Assembly: GCA_019454165.1 (NCBI GenBank)
Contig: CP075367.1
Coordinates: 1,590,805-1,654,804 of the forward strand
DNA: 64,000 nt
Origin: Anaerolineales bacterium
GTDB lineage: Bacteria > Chloroflexota > Anaerolineae > Anaerolineales > UBA11579
Direction: 5' to 3'
Shown here in pieces: positions 7,481-15,757 of the stretch. Each line of letters begins with the position of its first letter. Positions within the stretch are counted from its first letter, which is position 1. A model generated the notes under the pieces. That model saw nothing but the letters and a program-made list of their open reading frames with translations. It had not been told where the DNA came from and made no database searches. The translations under genes and the position numbers were made by a program.

Positions 7481-8248
7481 ATGAACAAAACCCTGCCGCT
7501 GGTAGACGACCTTCTCATTCCTCAAATGGGCTTCGGCACCTATGCGCTGAAGGACGCCAAGCAGGCCACATTGCACGCATTGCAGACCGGCTACCGCCAC
7601 CTCGATACAGCCGACTATTACCGCAACCACGCCGAAGTAGGCCAAGCCATGCAAGCCAGCGGGCTGCGGCGCGAAGAGATCTTCCTGGTAACCAAGCTGT
7701 ATGGCAGCAGCCTGGCCCCGGACAAAGTCGGCCCGGCGGTGGACCGCTTCCTGAAAGAGCTCAACACCGACTACATTGATCTGCTGCTGATCCATTGGCT
7801 GTCCGGCATCCCTGCGGATGACAGCCTGGCTGCGATGGAAACCACACGTGCAGCTGGCAAGGTACGCGCCCTGGGCGTCTCGAACTTCGAAGTGGAGGAC
7901 ATGCAAGCCGCCCTGGCAACCGGGCTGCCGGTTTGCAACAACCAGATCGAATACAACCTGGAGGAGCGCCCGGAGGATGTTGCCGAATTCTGCCTGGCGA
8001 ATGACGTCACGGTGACGGCCTACAGCCCGGTCAAAGTGAGCGGCGGCGCCAAGACGCGCAAGCTGGTGGTTAGTCTGGCGGAGAAGTACGAAAGCACGGC
8101 AGAGCAAGTCACCCTGGCCTGGCTGATGGCCAAGGGCTTTATCGTCATCCCGCGCTCGAACAACCCCAAACATATCGAGAGCAACTTCCGCTCATTGGAA
8201 CTCACACTATCGAAGGAGGATGTGGCCGCGCTCGATGCCAGCGAGTAG
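7481..8248 (+). CDS. Aldo/keto reductase (first of a tandem pair)
   Basis: A single-domain AKR barrel of 255 residues that should reduce aldehydes or ketones with NADPH. The catalytic tetrad is visible: Asp in GYRHLDTADYY, Tyr in the following YRNHAEVG region, Lys in VTKLY, and His in LLLIHW. The cofactor-binding end contains VIPRSNNPKHIESN. It is a close paralogue of the next gene, with shared blocks throughout, which indicates tandem duplication. The substrate cannot be told. The ATG is preceded by a -10 box and no Shine-Dalgarno. Confidence 0.9.
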   Translation: MNKTLPLVDDLLIPQMGFGTYALKDAKQATLHALQTGYRHLDTADYYRNHAEVGQAMQASGLRREEIFLVTKLYGSSLAPDKVGPAVDRFLKELNTDYIDLLLIHWLSGIPADDSLAAMETTRAAGKVRALGVSNFEVEDMQAALATGLPVCNNQIEYNLEERPEDVAEFCLANDVTVTAYSPVKVSGGAKTRKLVVSLAEKYESTAEQVTLAWLMAKGFIVIPRSNNPKHIESNFRSLELTLSKEDVAALDASE

Positions 8249-8264
8249 CGCGGCTGCAATTGCC

Positions 8265-9038
8265 ATGAACAAAACGATCGCCCTGACCAACGAGATCCAG
8301 ATCCCGCAGCTGGGCTTCGGCACCTCCGGCCTCAAGGAGATGGCGCAGGCCAGTGTGCTGCATGCCCTACGCATAGGCTACCGCCACATCGACACAGCCG
8401 ACATTTACGAGACCCACACCGCAGTCGGCGCGGCGTTACGCGAGAGCGGCTTGCTGCGCCAGGATGTGTTCATCACCACCAAGCTGTGGCGCCATTCGGT
8501 AACCGCGGACAAGGTTGCGCCGGCCGTGGATCGCTTCCTGAATGAGCTCGGTACAGACTATATTGACTTGCTGCTCATCCACTGGCCGCGCGAAGAAGCT
8601 GAGCCGGAGGAGACGCTGCCCGCCATGGAAGCCGTGCGCCAAACAGGCAAAGTGCGCGCCTTGGGCGTATCCAATTTTGATGTAAGCCTGCTGGAACGTT
8701 CGCTCAAGACGGGCGTACAGATCGTGAACAATCAGAGCAAGTTCAACCTAGAAATGCGCCAAGATGAAATATTTGCGTTCTGCAAGGCCAACGACATCAC
8801 AGTGACGGCCTACAGCCCCATCCGCAGCCTGGGCAGCGATGCCGCCCAAACGCTGCTGGGCAAGCTGGCCGCCACACACGGCGCCAGCCCGCAGCAGATC
8901 GCGCTGGCCTGGCTGCTGGGCAAGGGGCTCATCCCGATCCCGCGCTCTGCCAACCCGGCCAACATCGAAGCCAACTATCAGGCGCAGCAGATCGAGCTGA
9001 ACGCTGAGGATGCCGCCGCGCTCGAGGCGGCACGCTAG
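8265..9038 (+). CDS. Aldo/keto reductase (second of a tandem pair)
   Basis: This AKR has the same active-site layout as its neighbour: GYRHIDTADIYE (Asp and Tyr), TTKLW (Lys), LLIHWP (His) and IPRSANPANIE for the cofactor. The start at 8265 (MNKTIAL) aligns with the paralogue's MNKTLPL. An ATG 45 bases upstream overlaps the preceding gene. Its stop overlaps the GTG of the EamA gene. Length is 257 residues. Specific substrate unknown. Confidence 0.9.
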   Translation: MNKTIALTNEIQIPQLGFGTSGLKEMAQASVLHALRIGYRHIDTADIYETHTAVGAALRESGLLRQDVFITTKLWRHSVTADKVAPAVDRFLNELGTDYIDLLLIHWPREEAEPEETLPAMEAVRQTGKVRALGVSNFDVSLLERSLKTGVQIVNNQSKFNLEMRQDEIFAFCKANDITVTAYSPIRSLGSDAAQTLLGKLAATHGASPQQIALAWLLGKGLIPIPRSANPANIEANYQAQQIELNAEDAAALEAAR

Positions 9039-9463
9039 TGGGCCACTCGTGGGTCTTCTGGGCCTTCGTCTCGGCGCTGTTCGCGGCGGCCACCACGCTG
9101 TTGGGCAAGCTGGGCATCAGCGGCATCAGCTCGGATGTCGGCGCGTTCGTGCGCACACTGATCGTGGTGCCAGCCATGGCGCTGGTGCTGTGGTCCACCG
9201 GCCAGTTCTCCCAGACGCAGGAGTGGACGCCGCGCAATGTGCTGCTGCTGGCGCTCTCCGGCTTGGCCACGGCGGCCTCGTGGCTGGCCTTTTACCGCGC
9301 CCTCAGCACGGGGCAAGCTGCACAGGTGGTTTCGATCGATAAACTCAGCGTCGTCTTCGTGGCGCTATTCGGCGCTACTCTGCTTGGCGAAACGCTCACT
9401 CCGCTGAACTGGCTGGGTATCCTGCTGGTGGCCGGCGGCACATTCCTAGTGGCGTTGCGCTGA
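9038..9463 (+). CDS. Half-size EamA/DMT family transporter
   Basis: The 141 residues form about five transmembrane helices and correspond to one EamA domain, including the signature [21 protein letters not shown] and the C-terminal [20 protein letters not shown]. Full-length EamA transporters have two such domains. Single-domain members usually work as dimers, exporting metabolites or small amphipathic compounds. The start is GTG, which overlaps the TAG of the upstream reductase. The stop overlaps the next ATG (TGATG). Confidence 0.82.
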   Translation: MGHSWVFWAFVSALFAAATTLLGKLGISGISSDVGAFVRTLIVVPAMALVLWSTGQFSQTQEWTPRNVLLLALSGLATAASWLAFYRALSTGQAAQVVSIDKLSVVFVALFGATLLGETLTPLNWLGILLVAGGTFLVALR

Positions 9464-11484
9464 TGCCGAACCGCCTCGCCAACTCCAACTCGCCCTATCT
9501 GCTCCAACATCAGGACAACCCGGTGGATTGGTATCCCTGGGGACCGGAAGCCTTGGCCCGCGCCAAGGCCGAAGACAAGCCCATCTTTCTGAGCATTGGG
9601 TATGCGGCCTGTCATTGGTGCCATGTGATGGCGCACGAGTCGTTCGAGGACGAGACGACCACGGCGTACATGAACGAGCACTTCATCAACATCAAAGTGG
9701 ATCGTGAAGAGCGGCCAGATATTGACGGCATCTACATGGGGGCCGTCGTGGCGATGACCGGCTCGGGCGGCTGGCCGATGAGCGTGTTTCTCACGCCGGA
9801 TGGTGAGCCGTTCCTCGGCGGAACCTACTTCCCGCCCACGCCGCGCCACAACCTGCCATCGTTCATGGATGCGCTGCAGCATGTGCAGCGCATCTGGAGC
9901 GAGCAGCGCGAGCAGGTGCTGGAGAACGGGCGCATCATTACCCAACACCTGCAACCCTCTGCCGCGCAGCAAGCAGACGGCAGCCTGCCGCCCGAAGCGC
10001 TGAGCCAGGCGGTGATGGCGCTGGCCCAGGCTTACGACTGGCGGCACGGCGGCTGGGGCCAGGCGCCCAAGTTTCCGCAGCCGATGGCGATCGACTTCCT
10101 GCTGGCGCGGGCCACCCAAGGCGACCAGCTGGCGCTGGACATGGCGCGCCACGCCCTGCAAAGCATGGCGCTGGGCGGCATGTACGACGTGGTGGGCGGT
10201 GGCTTTGCCCGCTACAGCGTGGACAACTTCTGGCGCGTGCCGCACTTCGAAAAGATGCTATATGACAATGCCTTGCTGGCGCGTGCTTACCTGCACGGCT
10301 ATCTGGTCACTGGCGACGAAAGCCTGCGCGAGATATGCGAGCGCACACTGGATTTTGTAGCGCGTGAGCTGCGCCATGCGGACGGCGGCTTCTACAGCAG
10401 CCTGGATGCTGATTCCGAAGGGGAGGAGGGCAAGTTTTATGTATGGAGCCTAGCGGAAATCCAGGCCAGTTTGGATGAAGCCCAGGCCGAGCTGGTGATC
10501 GCGGCCTATGGCGTGAGTGCAGCGGGCAATTTCGAAGGTCACAATGTCCTGCAACGTGTCAAAGGCGACGAAGAGCTGGCCAAGCAATTCGGCACGGACA
10601 CAGCCGAGGTGCGCAGCCAGCTGGCCACGGCCCACGCCGCCCTGCTGGCCGCCCGCAGTCGCCGCGTGCGCCCAGGCACGGACGACAAGGTGCTGACCGC
10701 CTGGAATGGCCTGATGCTGATCGCCTACGCGGAGGCGGCCCGCTACTTGAAGCGACCGGATTATTTGCAGATCGCCCAAACCAACGCAGACTTCCTGCTG
10801 CGCGAGATGCACAACGGCAGCCGGCTGCTGCGCTCCTGGCGGGCAGGCCGCGCCGAGCACAACGCATACCTTGAAGACTATGCCGCCCTGACGCTCGGCT
10901 TGCTGGCGCTGTACCAAAGCGATGGTGATGTGCGCTGGTACTCGGCGGCCGAGTCGCTGGCGGGCGAATTCACTCAGCACTTTGCAGACCCGGCGGGCGG
11001 CTTCTTCGATACGCGCAGTGACCATGAGGCGCTGATCACACGGCCAAAGGACCAGCAAGACAACGCCACCCCCAGCGGCAACGCCCTGGCCGCGCTGGCG
11101 CTATTGCAGCTATATGCGTATACGGGAAACAGCGCTTTCCACGACACGGCCAGCGCCATGCTGGGCGGGATGGCCGCGGCCGCCGTTCGCTATCCCACCG
11201 CGTTTGCCCAGTGGCTATACGCAGGCAGCTGGCTTTTGGCCGGCGGCCGCGAGGTGGCCGTAGTTGGCGAGGGCGCAGATGCCTTGCTGGATACTTTGTG
11301 GAGCGCGTGGCGGCCGTTCGATGTAGCCGCCATCTCAGGAGTAGAGACCCCAGAAGGCGCGCCGCCCCTGCTCAACGACCGGCTGCTCAAGGATGGCAAA
11401 GCCACTGCGTATGTGTGCCGCAACTTCGCCTGCCAGTTGCCCGTGAACACTGCGGCCGAGCTGGCTCAGCAGCTGCAGAGCTAA
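9463..11484 (+). CDS. DUF255 thioredoxin-fold protein (YyaL/SPATA20 family)
   Basis: The N-terminal 160 residues are the thioredoxin-like DUF255 domain, including the SPYLLQH start, DNPVDWYPW, and the CxxC-type motif CHWC in [14 protein letters not shown]. The remainder (about 180-670) is an alpha/alpha toroid related to N-acylglucosamine 2-epimerases and glycosidases, with [21 protein letters not shown] and [12 protein letters not shown]. Length, 673 residues, is typical. The biochemical role is not established in any organism I know. It is translationally coupled to the EamA gene. Confidence 0.9.
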   Translation: MPNRLANSNSPYLLQHQDNPVDWYPWGPEALARAKAEDKPIFLSIGYAACHWCHVMAHESFEDETTTAYMNEHFINIKVDREERPDIDGIYMGAVVAMTGSGGWPMSVFLTPDGEPFLGGTYFPPTPRHNLPSFMDALQHVQRIWSEQREQVLENGRIITQHLQPSAAQQADGSLPPEALSQAVMALAQAYDWRHGGWGQAPKFPQPMAIDFLLARATQGDQLALDMARHALQSMALGGMYDVVGGGFARYSVDNFWRVPHFEKMLYDNALLARAYLHGYLVTGDESLREICERTLDFVARELRHADGGFYSSLDADSEGEEGKFYVWSLAEIQASLDEAQAELVIAAYGVSAAGNFEGHNVLQRVKGDEELAKQFGTDTAEVRSQLATAHAALLAARSRRVRPGTDDKVLTAWNGLMLIAYAEAARYLKRPDYLQIAQTNADFLLREMHNGSRLLRSWRAGRAEHNAYLEDYAALTLGLLALYQSDGDVRWYSAAESLAGEFTQHFADPAGGFFDTRSDHEALITRPKDQQDNATPSGNALAALALLQLYAYTGNSAFHDTASAMLGGMAAAAVRYPTAFAQWLYAGSWLLAGGREVAVVGEGADALLDTLWSAWRPFDVAAISGVETPEGAPPLLNDRLLKDGKATAYVCRNFACQLPVNTAAELAQQLQS

Positions 11485-12188
11485 GCGTCCAGTTCGTTCA
11501 CTAAGCCGGTTACGTGAGCAAGTTCCTCAGAGATTGCAGCCTGCTCTTCTGCCGTTAGCTCGATCTGCGTGGCCTGGGCCAACGCCTCCCTGGCCAGCGC
11601 ACCGTTGCCAAGCCGCACCGCCAGTTCTGTCTTGTACATGTTGGCGCGCACCCGCTCGAGCGGGCTGGCCTGCGGGTAGCGCGCCAGGCCATTATCCAGC
11701 GCCTGCAAGGCCTTCGCTTCGTCCCCGTGAGCATCGCCGAGGCGGGCGGCCACTTCAATAAAGTGCGCCAGGCCTTCGGTTTTCTCCTCGTCCTCTTCCG
11801 TGGCGCCTAGCTGCGAAACTCGCAACCAGTTGCCGCCCGGGTCCACAAGGCTGAAGCCAGTGACCGTGCCGAATTTCTTGCGCGGGCGCGTGACGCGCGG
11901 CAAGCCGGAAACGGGCAGCTTGCCAAAGGCGGCTCTGAGCCGCTCCGCAATGTGGCGATAGAACGCATCCGTATCCGGCACGACCACGATCGCAGTGCCA
12001 TAAGAATCCGCGGGGTTAAAGCCCTCAATGCCGAAAATATGCAGATGGATATCCTCGTACTGCACTACGGCATAGGGGTTCGGCCGCAGCTGGCGGTAGG
12101 TGCGTTTGAAACCGAGGTTTTCGTAGAAAGTGACCGATTCGTCCAGATCTCGACAGGGAAAACAGGGATACGTACGTTCATTGGCCAT
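11481..12188 (-). CDS. VOC/glyoxalase family protein with C-terminal helical region
   Basis: Residues 1-115 form a VOC (glyoxalase/bleomycin-resistance) domain, beginning with the paired beta-alpha-beta segment [18 protein letters not shown] and ending with [15 protein letters not shown]. Residues 125-235 are helical and resemble TPR-type repeats ([14 protein letters not shown]). The VOC part suggests metal-dependent or ligand-sequestering activity, but the reaction is unknown. The start at 12188 is favoured over an upstream frame extension because TATAGT lies 6 bases before it. It is convergent with, and overlaps by 4 bases, the DUF255 gene. Confidence 0.78.
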   Translation of the reverse strand: MANERTYPCFPCRDLDESVTFYENLGFKRTYRQLRPNPYAVVQYEDIHLHIFGIEGFNPADSYGTAIVVVPDTDAFYRHIAERLRAAFGKLPVSGLPRVTRPRKKFGTVTGFSLVDPGGNWLRVSQLGATEEDEEKTEGLAHFIEVAARLGDAHGDEAKALQALDNGLARYPQASPLERVRANMYKTELAVRLGNGALAREALAQATQIELTAEEQAAISEELAHVTGLVNELDA

Positions 12189-12194
12189 TCGAGG

Positions 12195-12200
12195 ACTATA
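12195..12200 (-). promoter_or_regulatory. -10 box of the VOC gene
   Basis: TATAGT on the minus strand is separated by 6 bases from the ATG at 12188. No ribosome-binding site lies between them. Confidence 0.55.
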
Positions 12201-12245
12201 CCGTAAACGATCGCAGGACATTTTGTGCTCGAATGGCCTTTGTGG

Positions 12246-12251
12246 TTTACT
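12246..12251 (+). promoter_or_regulatory. -10-like box of the sugar-phosphate operon
   Basis: TTTACT ends 6 bases before the ATG at 12258. The fit to TATAAT is weaker than at the other sites (four of six bases), but the spacing is the same. Confidence 0.4.
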
Positions 12252-12257
12252 AGGCAC

Positions 12258-13895
12258 ATGGACATTCGCTTGCACTTAGGCTCGGCCACCCCCGCATATA
12301 AAACCGCGCTGGGATCGGCGGCGGGCAGCAACATGGTGGAACGCATCTGGCAGCACGACCACACGGTGTGGGCGCCTGAGCCAACCGAGATCAGCAACCG
12401 CCTGGGCTGGCTGGACATTGCCGAACGCATGCGCCTGGAGGCCGCCGCCCTGATCCTGTATGCGCGCCAAGTGCAGAGCGAAGGCTTTACACACGCGCTA
12501 CTACTTGGGATGGGCGGCAGCAGTCTTGCCCCGGAGGTGTATAGCAACTTTATGGGCGCAGCAGGCGGCATGCAGTTGGGCGTACTGGACAGCACCGATC
12601 CGGAGTATATTCGCCGATACGCCGAGCAGTACGACCCGGCCACCACGCTGTACATTGTCTCGACAAAATCCGGTGGCACGGTCGAGACGCTCTCGCTGTT
12701 CAAGTATTTTTACGATCAAGCCCAGTCAGCGCTAAGCGAACAAGCCGGCCAGCATTTTATTGCGATCACTGACCCGGGCAGCAGCCTGGCCACTCTGGCC
12801 GAGCGATACAAATTCCGCAGCATCTTTTTGGCCGACGCGAACATCGGCGGCCGCTATTCGGCGCTCTCGCATTTCGGGCTGGTGCCGGCTGCCTTGCTGG
12901 GCATAGACCTTGGCAAGCTGCTGGCCGCCGCCGAGGCGACCGCGGCCGCCTGCCGGCAGCCCGCCGCGCACAACCCAGGCCTGCAATTGGGCGTGGCATT
13001 GGGCGTGCTGGCGCAGGCTGGGCGCGACAAGGCGACCTTTGTTACCCCAACTCATCTACAAAACTTTGGGGACTGGGCGGAGCAGCTGATTGCCGAGAGC
13101 ACCGGCAAGCACGGCCGGGGCATCCTGCCCGTGGTGGCCGAACCGTATGGCAGCTTGAGCGATTATGGTGAAGACCGCGTGTTCATTGCGCTGGGCGCAG
13201 CAGATGAAGCCGGCGCCCGCGTGCTGGCTGCTGCCCGCGCCGCCGGCCACCCGGTGATCGAAGTCAGTTGGGATGATGAGTACGCGCTCGGCGCGCAATA
13301 CTTCCTGTGGGAGTTTGCCACGGCGGTGGCCGGGCATGTGCTCGGCATTCAGCCGTTCGACCAGCCGGATGTCGAGTCGGCCAAGGTGCAGGGCCGCGCC
13401 TTCGTAGAGGAGTACACGCGCACCGGCGCCCTGCCCGCTGGCCAGCAGCAGACGCTGAGCGCCGATGCGCTGCGCAGCGCCCTGGGCCGGGCCGCCGCGG
13501 GAGACTATGTAGCCCTGCAGGCCTACGCCGCGTCCAGCCCGCAGCTCACCGAGACGCTGCAAGAGTTGCGTAGCTATATCCTGCATACGCAGCATGTCCC
13601 CAGCACGCTGGGCTATGGCCCGCGCTTCCTGCATTCCACCGGGCAGCTACACAAAGGGGATGCGGGTCGCGGCCTGTTCATCCAGTTCGTCACGCAGCCT
13701 CCGGCCAATGACCTGCCAATTCCCGACGAGGCAGGCAAGCCCGACAGCGCGCTCAGCTTCGGCGTGCTGAAAGCGGCTCAGGCCCTGGGCGACGCGGCCG
13801 CGCTCCGCGCCGCCGGCCGCCGGGTGACCAGCTTCGCGGTCACCGGCAACCTGGTGGCGGAGCTACAGGCCGTGCTGCGAGAGTTGCAAAGATGA
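12258..13895 (+). CDS. pgi: Glucose-6-phosphate isomerase
   Basis: The enzyme interconverts glucose 6-phosphate and fructose 6-phosphate. SIS-domain motifs are clear: LLLGMGGSSLAPEV, STKSGGTVETL, ITDPGSSLA and GGRYSALSHFGLVPAALLGID. The sequence resembles the isomerase half of transaldolase/PGI fusion proteins rather than the classic stand-alone enzyme, but no transaldolase domain is attached. Length from the chosen start is 545 residues. The ATG at 12258 is preferred because the frame upstream would overlap the divergent promoter. The stop overlaps rpiA by 4 bases, and pgl follows, so this is a compact hexose/pentose-phosphate operon. Confidence 0.88.
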   Translation: MDIRLHLGSATPAYKTALGSAAGSNMVERIWQHDHTVWAPEPTEISNRLGWLDIAERMRLEAAALILYARQVQSEGFTHALLLGMGGSSLAPEVYSNFMGAAGGMQLGVLDSTDPEYIRRYAEQYDPATTLYIVSTKSGGTVETLSLFKYFYDQAQSALSEQAGQHFIAITDPGSSLATLAERYKFRSIFLADANIGGRYSALSHFGLVPAALLGIDLGKLLAAAEATAAACRQPAAHNPGLQLGVALGVLAQAGRDKATFVTPTHLQNFGDWAEQLIAESTGKHGRGILPVVAEPYGSLSDYGEDRVFIALGAADEAGARVLAAARAAGHPVIEVSWDDEYALGAQYFLWEFATAVAGHVLGIQPFDQPDVESAKVQGRAFVEEYTRTGALPAGQQQTLSADALRSALGRAAAGDYVALQAYAASSPQLTETLQELRSYILHTQHVPSTLGYGPRFLHSTGQLHKGDAGRGLFIQFVTQPPANDLPIPDEAGKPDSALSFGVLKAAQALGDAAALRAAGRRVTSFAVTGNLVAELQAVLRELQR

Positions 13896-14578
13896 GCGCC
13901 GACCAATACAAGCAAGCCGCAGCCCAGGCGGCGGTCGCCTTTGTTGAAAGCGGCATGGTGGTTGGCCTCGGCCATGGCAGCACCGTGCAATATGCGCTCG
14001 AGGCGCTGGCCGCCCGGCTGCAGGCTGGCGAGTTGACCGGCATCATTGGCATCCCCTGCTCCAAGCACACCCAGAACGAAGCAACCCGCCTGGGCATCCC
14101 GCTCGGCGATATCAACCAGCATGCCCACATTGACCTGACGCTCGACGGAGCCGACGAAGTGGACCCGCAGCTGAATCTCATCAAGGGCGGCGGCGGGGCG
14201 CTGCTGCGCGAGAAGATCGTGGCGCAGGCCAGCCAGCGTGAAGTCATTATGGTGGATGAGGGCAAGCTCTCCGACGCGCTGGGCACGCGCTTTGACCTGC
14301 CGGTGGAAGTGCTGCCGTTCGCCTGGCAGCATGCCCTCGCTTTCATTACTGGCCTGGGCGGGGAGCCGCGCGTGCGCGAGCAGGCCGGCATGCCGGTGCT
14401 GAGCGACCAGGGTAATTATCTGCTGGATTGTGCCTTCGGCCCCATCGCTGAGCCGCAGACTTTGGCGCGCCAGCTGGAAAGCCGCGCCGGGATCGTAGAG
14501 CACGGCTTGTTCCTTGGCCTGGCGACGGATGTTTTCGTGGCCGGGCCTGCCGGGGTCAGACATCTCACCAGGGGGTAG
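13892..14578 (+). CDS. rpiA: Ribose-5-phosphate isomerase A
   Basis: It interconverts ribose 5-phosphate and ribulose 5-phosphate in the non-oxidative pentose phosphate pathway. Family motifs are GLGHGSTVQYALEAL (phosphate loop), DGADEVDP and KGGGGALLREKIVA. The 228-residue length is normal. The ATG overlaps the pgi stop (ATGA) and pgl follows directly, which indicates one transcript with coupled translation. Confidence 0.95.
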   Translation: MSADQYKQAAAQAAVAFVESGMVVGLGHGSTVQYALEALAARLQAGELTGIIGIPCSKHTQNEATRLGIPLGDINQHAHIDLTLDGADEVDPQLNLIKGGGGALLREKIVAQASQREVIMVDEGKLSDALGTRFDLPVEVLPFAWQHALAFITGLGGEPRVREQAGMPVLSDQGNYLLDCAFGPIAEPQTLARQLESRAGIVEHGLFLGLATDVFVAGPAGVRHLTRG

Positions 14579-14579
14579 T

Positions 14580-15305
14580 GTGCAACGCAAGATCTACGCA
14601 GATCCTGAACAGCTTGCCGCAGCAGCGGCCGCACTCGTAGCCGAGTGCGCCGCGGATGCCATTGCAGCCCGCGGCCGCTTTGACCTGGCGCTCAGCGGCG
14701 GCAGCACGCCGCTGAGCGCGTTTGCGCAGCTGGCCGCCCCGCCCTATCAAGAAGGTATTGACTGGGCCCGCGTATACATTTTTTGGAGTGATGAGCGCTG
14801 CGTACCCGCCACACACCCAGATAGCAACTACGGCGCGGCCAAAACCGCCCTGCTCGACCATGTGGCCATTCCGTCCGGTAACGTACACCGCATGCGCGGT
14901 GAGCTGGTGCCTGCCCAAGCTGCCGAGGAGTACCAGCAAGAGTTACAAACCCACTTTGCCACGCCAGCCTTCCCGGTCTTTGACCTGATCCTGCTCGGGT
15001 TGGGCACCGATGGCCACACGGCCTCGCTGTTCCCCGGCAGCGCGGCCCTGCGCACCGGCGAAGTGCCGGTGACGGAGAACTATGTCGCCAGCCTGGAAAG
15101 CTGGCGGCTGACCTTCACGCTGCCGCTCATCAACGCAGCCCGCCGGGTCGTCTTCCTGGTCTCGGGGGCAGGCAAAGCCTCGATCGTGCAAGAGATCATG
15201 CAGGCCGGCGGCCGCCCCCTGCCCGCAAAAGCAGTCAACCCGCACTCAGGCGGGTTGACTTGGTTGCTGGATGCGGAGGCAGCCAGTTTGCTCCCGGCAA
15301 AGTAA
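14580..15305 (+). CDS. pgl: 6-phosphogluconolactonase
   Basis: It hydrolyses 6-phosphogluconolactone to 6-phosphogluconate in the oxidative pentose phosphate pathway. Motifs are LALSGGSTPLSAF, the WARVYIFWSDERCVP segment, and LLGLGTDGHTASLFPG. The start is GTG at 14580, preceded by an AGGGGG site inside the end of rpiA. A frame extending upstream to 14514 would lie within rpiA. Length is 241 residues. No glucose-6-phosphate dehydrogenase gene is adjacent in this window. Confidence 0.92.
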   Translation: MQRKIYADPEQLAAAAAALVAECAADAIAARGRFDLALSGGSTPLSAFAQLAAPPYQEGIDWARVYIFWSDERCVPATHPDSNYGAAKTALLDHVAIPSGNVHRMRGELVPAQAAEEYQQELQTHFATPAFPVFDLILLGLGTDGHTASLFPGSAALRTGEVPVTENYVASLESWRLTFTLPLINAARRVVFLVSGAGKASIVQEIMQAGGRPLPAKAVNPHSGGLTWLLDAEAASLLPAK

Positions 15306-15587
15306 CTACGGATTCGGTCGGCGGCCGACCAGCGCGATCACCAGCGCAATGATGGCCAGGAACAGCGCCACCACAACGGCCAGGATGATGACGTTGTTCG
15401 TCGTCATTCCACCTGAGTTACCAGACTCGCCCCCACCTTCGCCCGAACCGATGATGTCGATCGTGCCCTGACCCGTCTCCGGGTCAACATTCACATCAAT
15501 GCTCGCTCCACCGGCACAAGCCGTCAGCAGTGCGCCACCCAAAATAGCAACCAGCAAGGTGAGCGCGAGTAGCTTCTTACTCAACAT
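15306..15587 (-). CDS. Small lipoprotein with C-terminal membrane segment
   Basis: The 93-residue product has a lipoprotein signal ending in LTAC (Cys at about residue 23), a Gly-rich acidic middle, and a hydrophobic segment (about residues 64-86) followed by RRPNP. A lipidated N-terminus and a C-terminal helix would anchor it twice in the membrane. No family is recognised. The start at 15587 is fixed by a GAGGAGG site six bases upstream. It is convergent with pgl and their ends abut. Confidence 0.7.
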   Translation of the reverse strand: MLSKKLLALTLLVAILGGALLTACAGGASIDVNVDPETGQGTIDIIGSGEGGGESGNSGGMTTNNVIILAVVVALFLAIIALVIALVGRRPNP

Positions 15588-15757
15588 AATGAACCTCCTC
15601 AAAGATAAGTTCTACTCTGGCGAACGGACGCAAAAATAGGCCCGTTATGGCGCTGGCATGAGGAGGGAGTGAGCTAATGTGTTTTTAAGGGAGGGATGAA
15701 TCCACAGATGAGCGCTAACTCTTTCGGCGCGCATCGCTACATCCAATGTAGCTGTGA

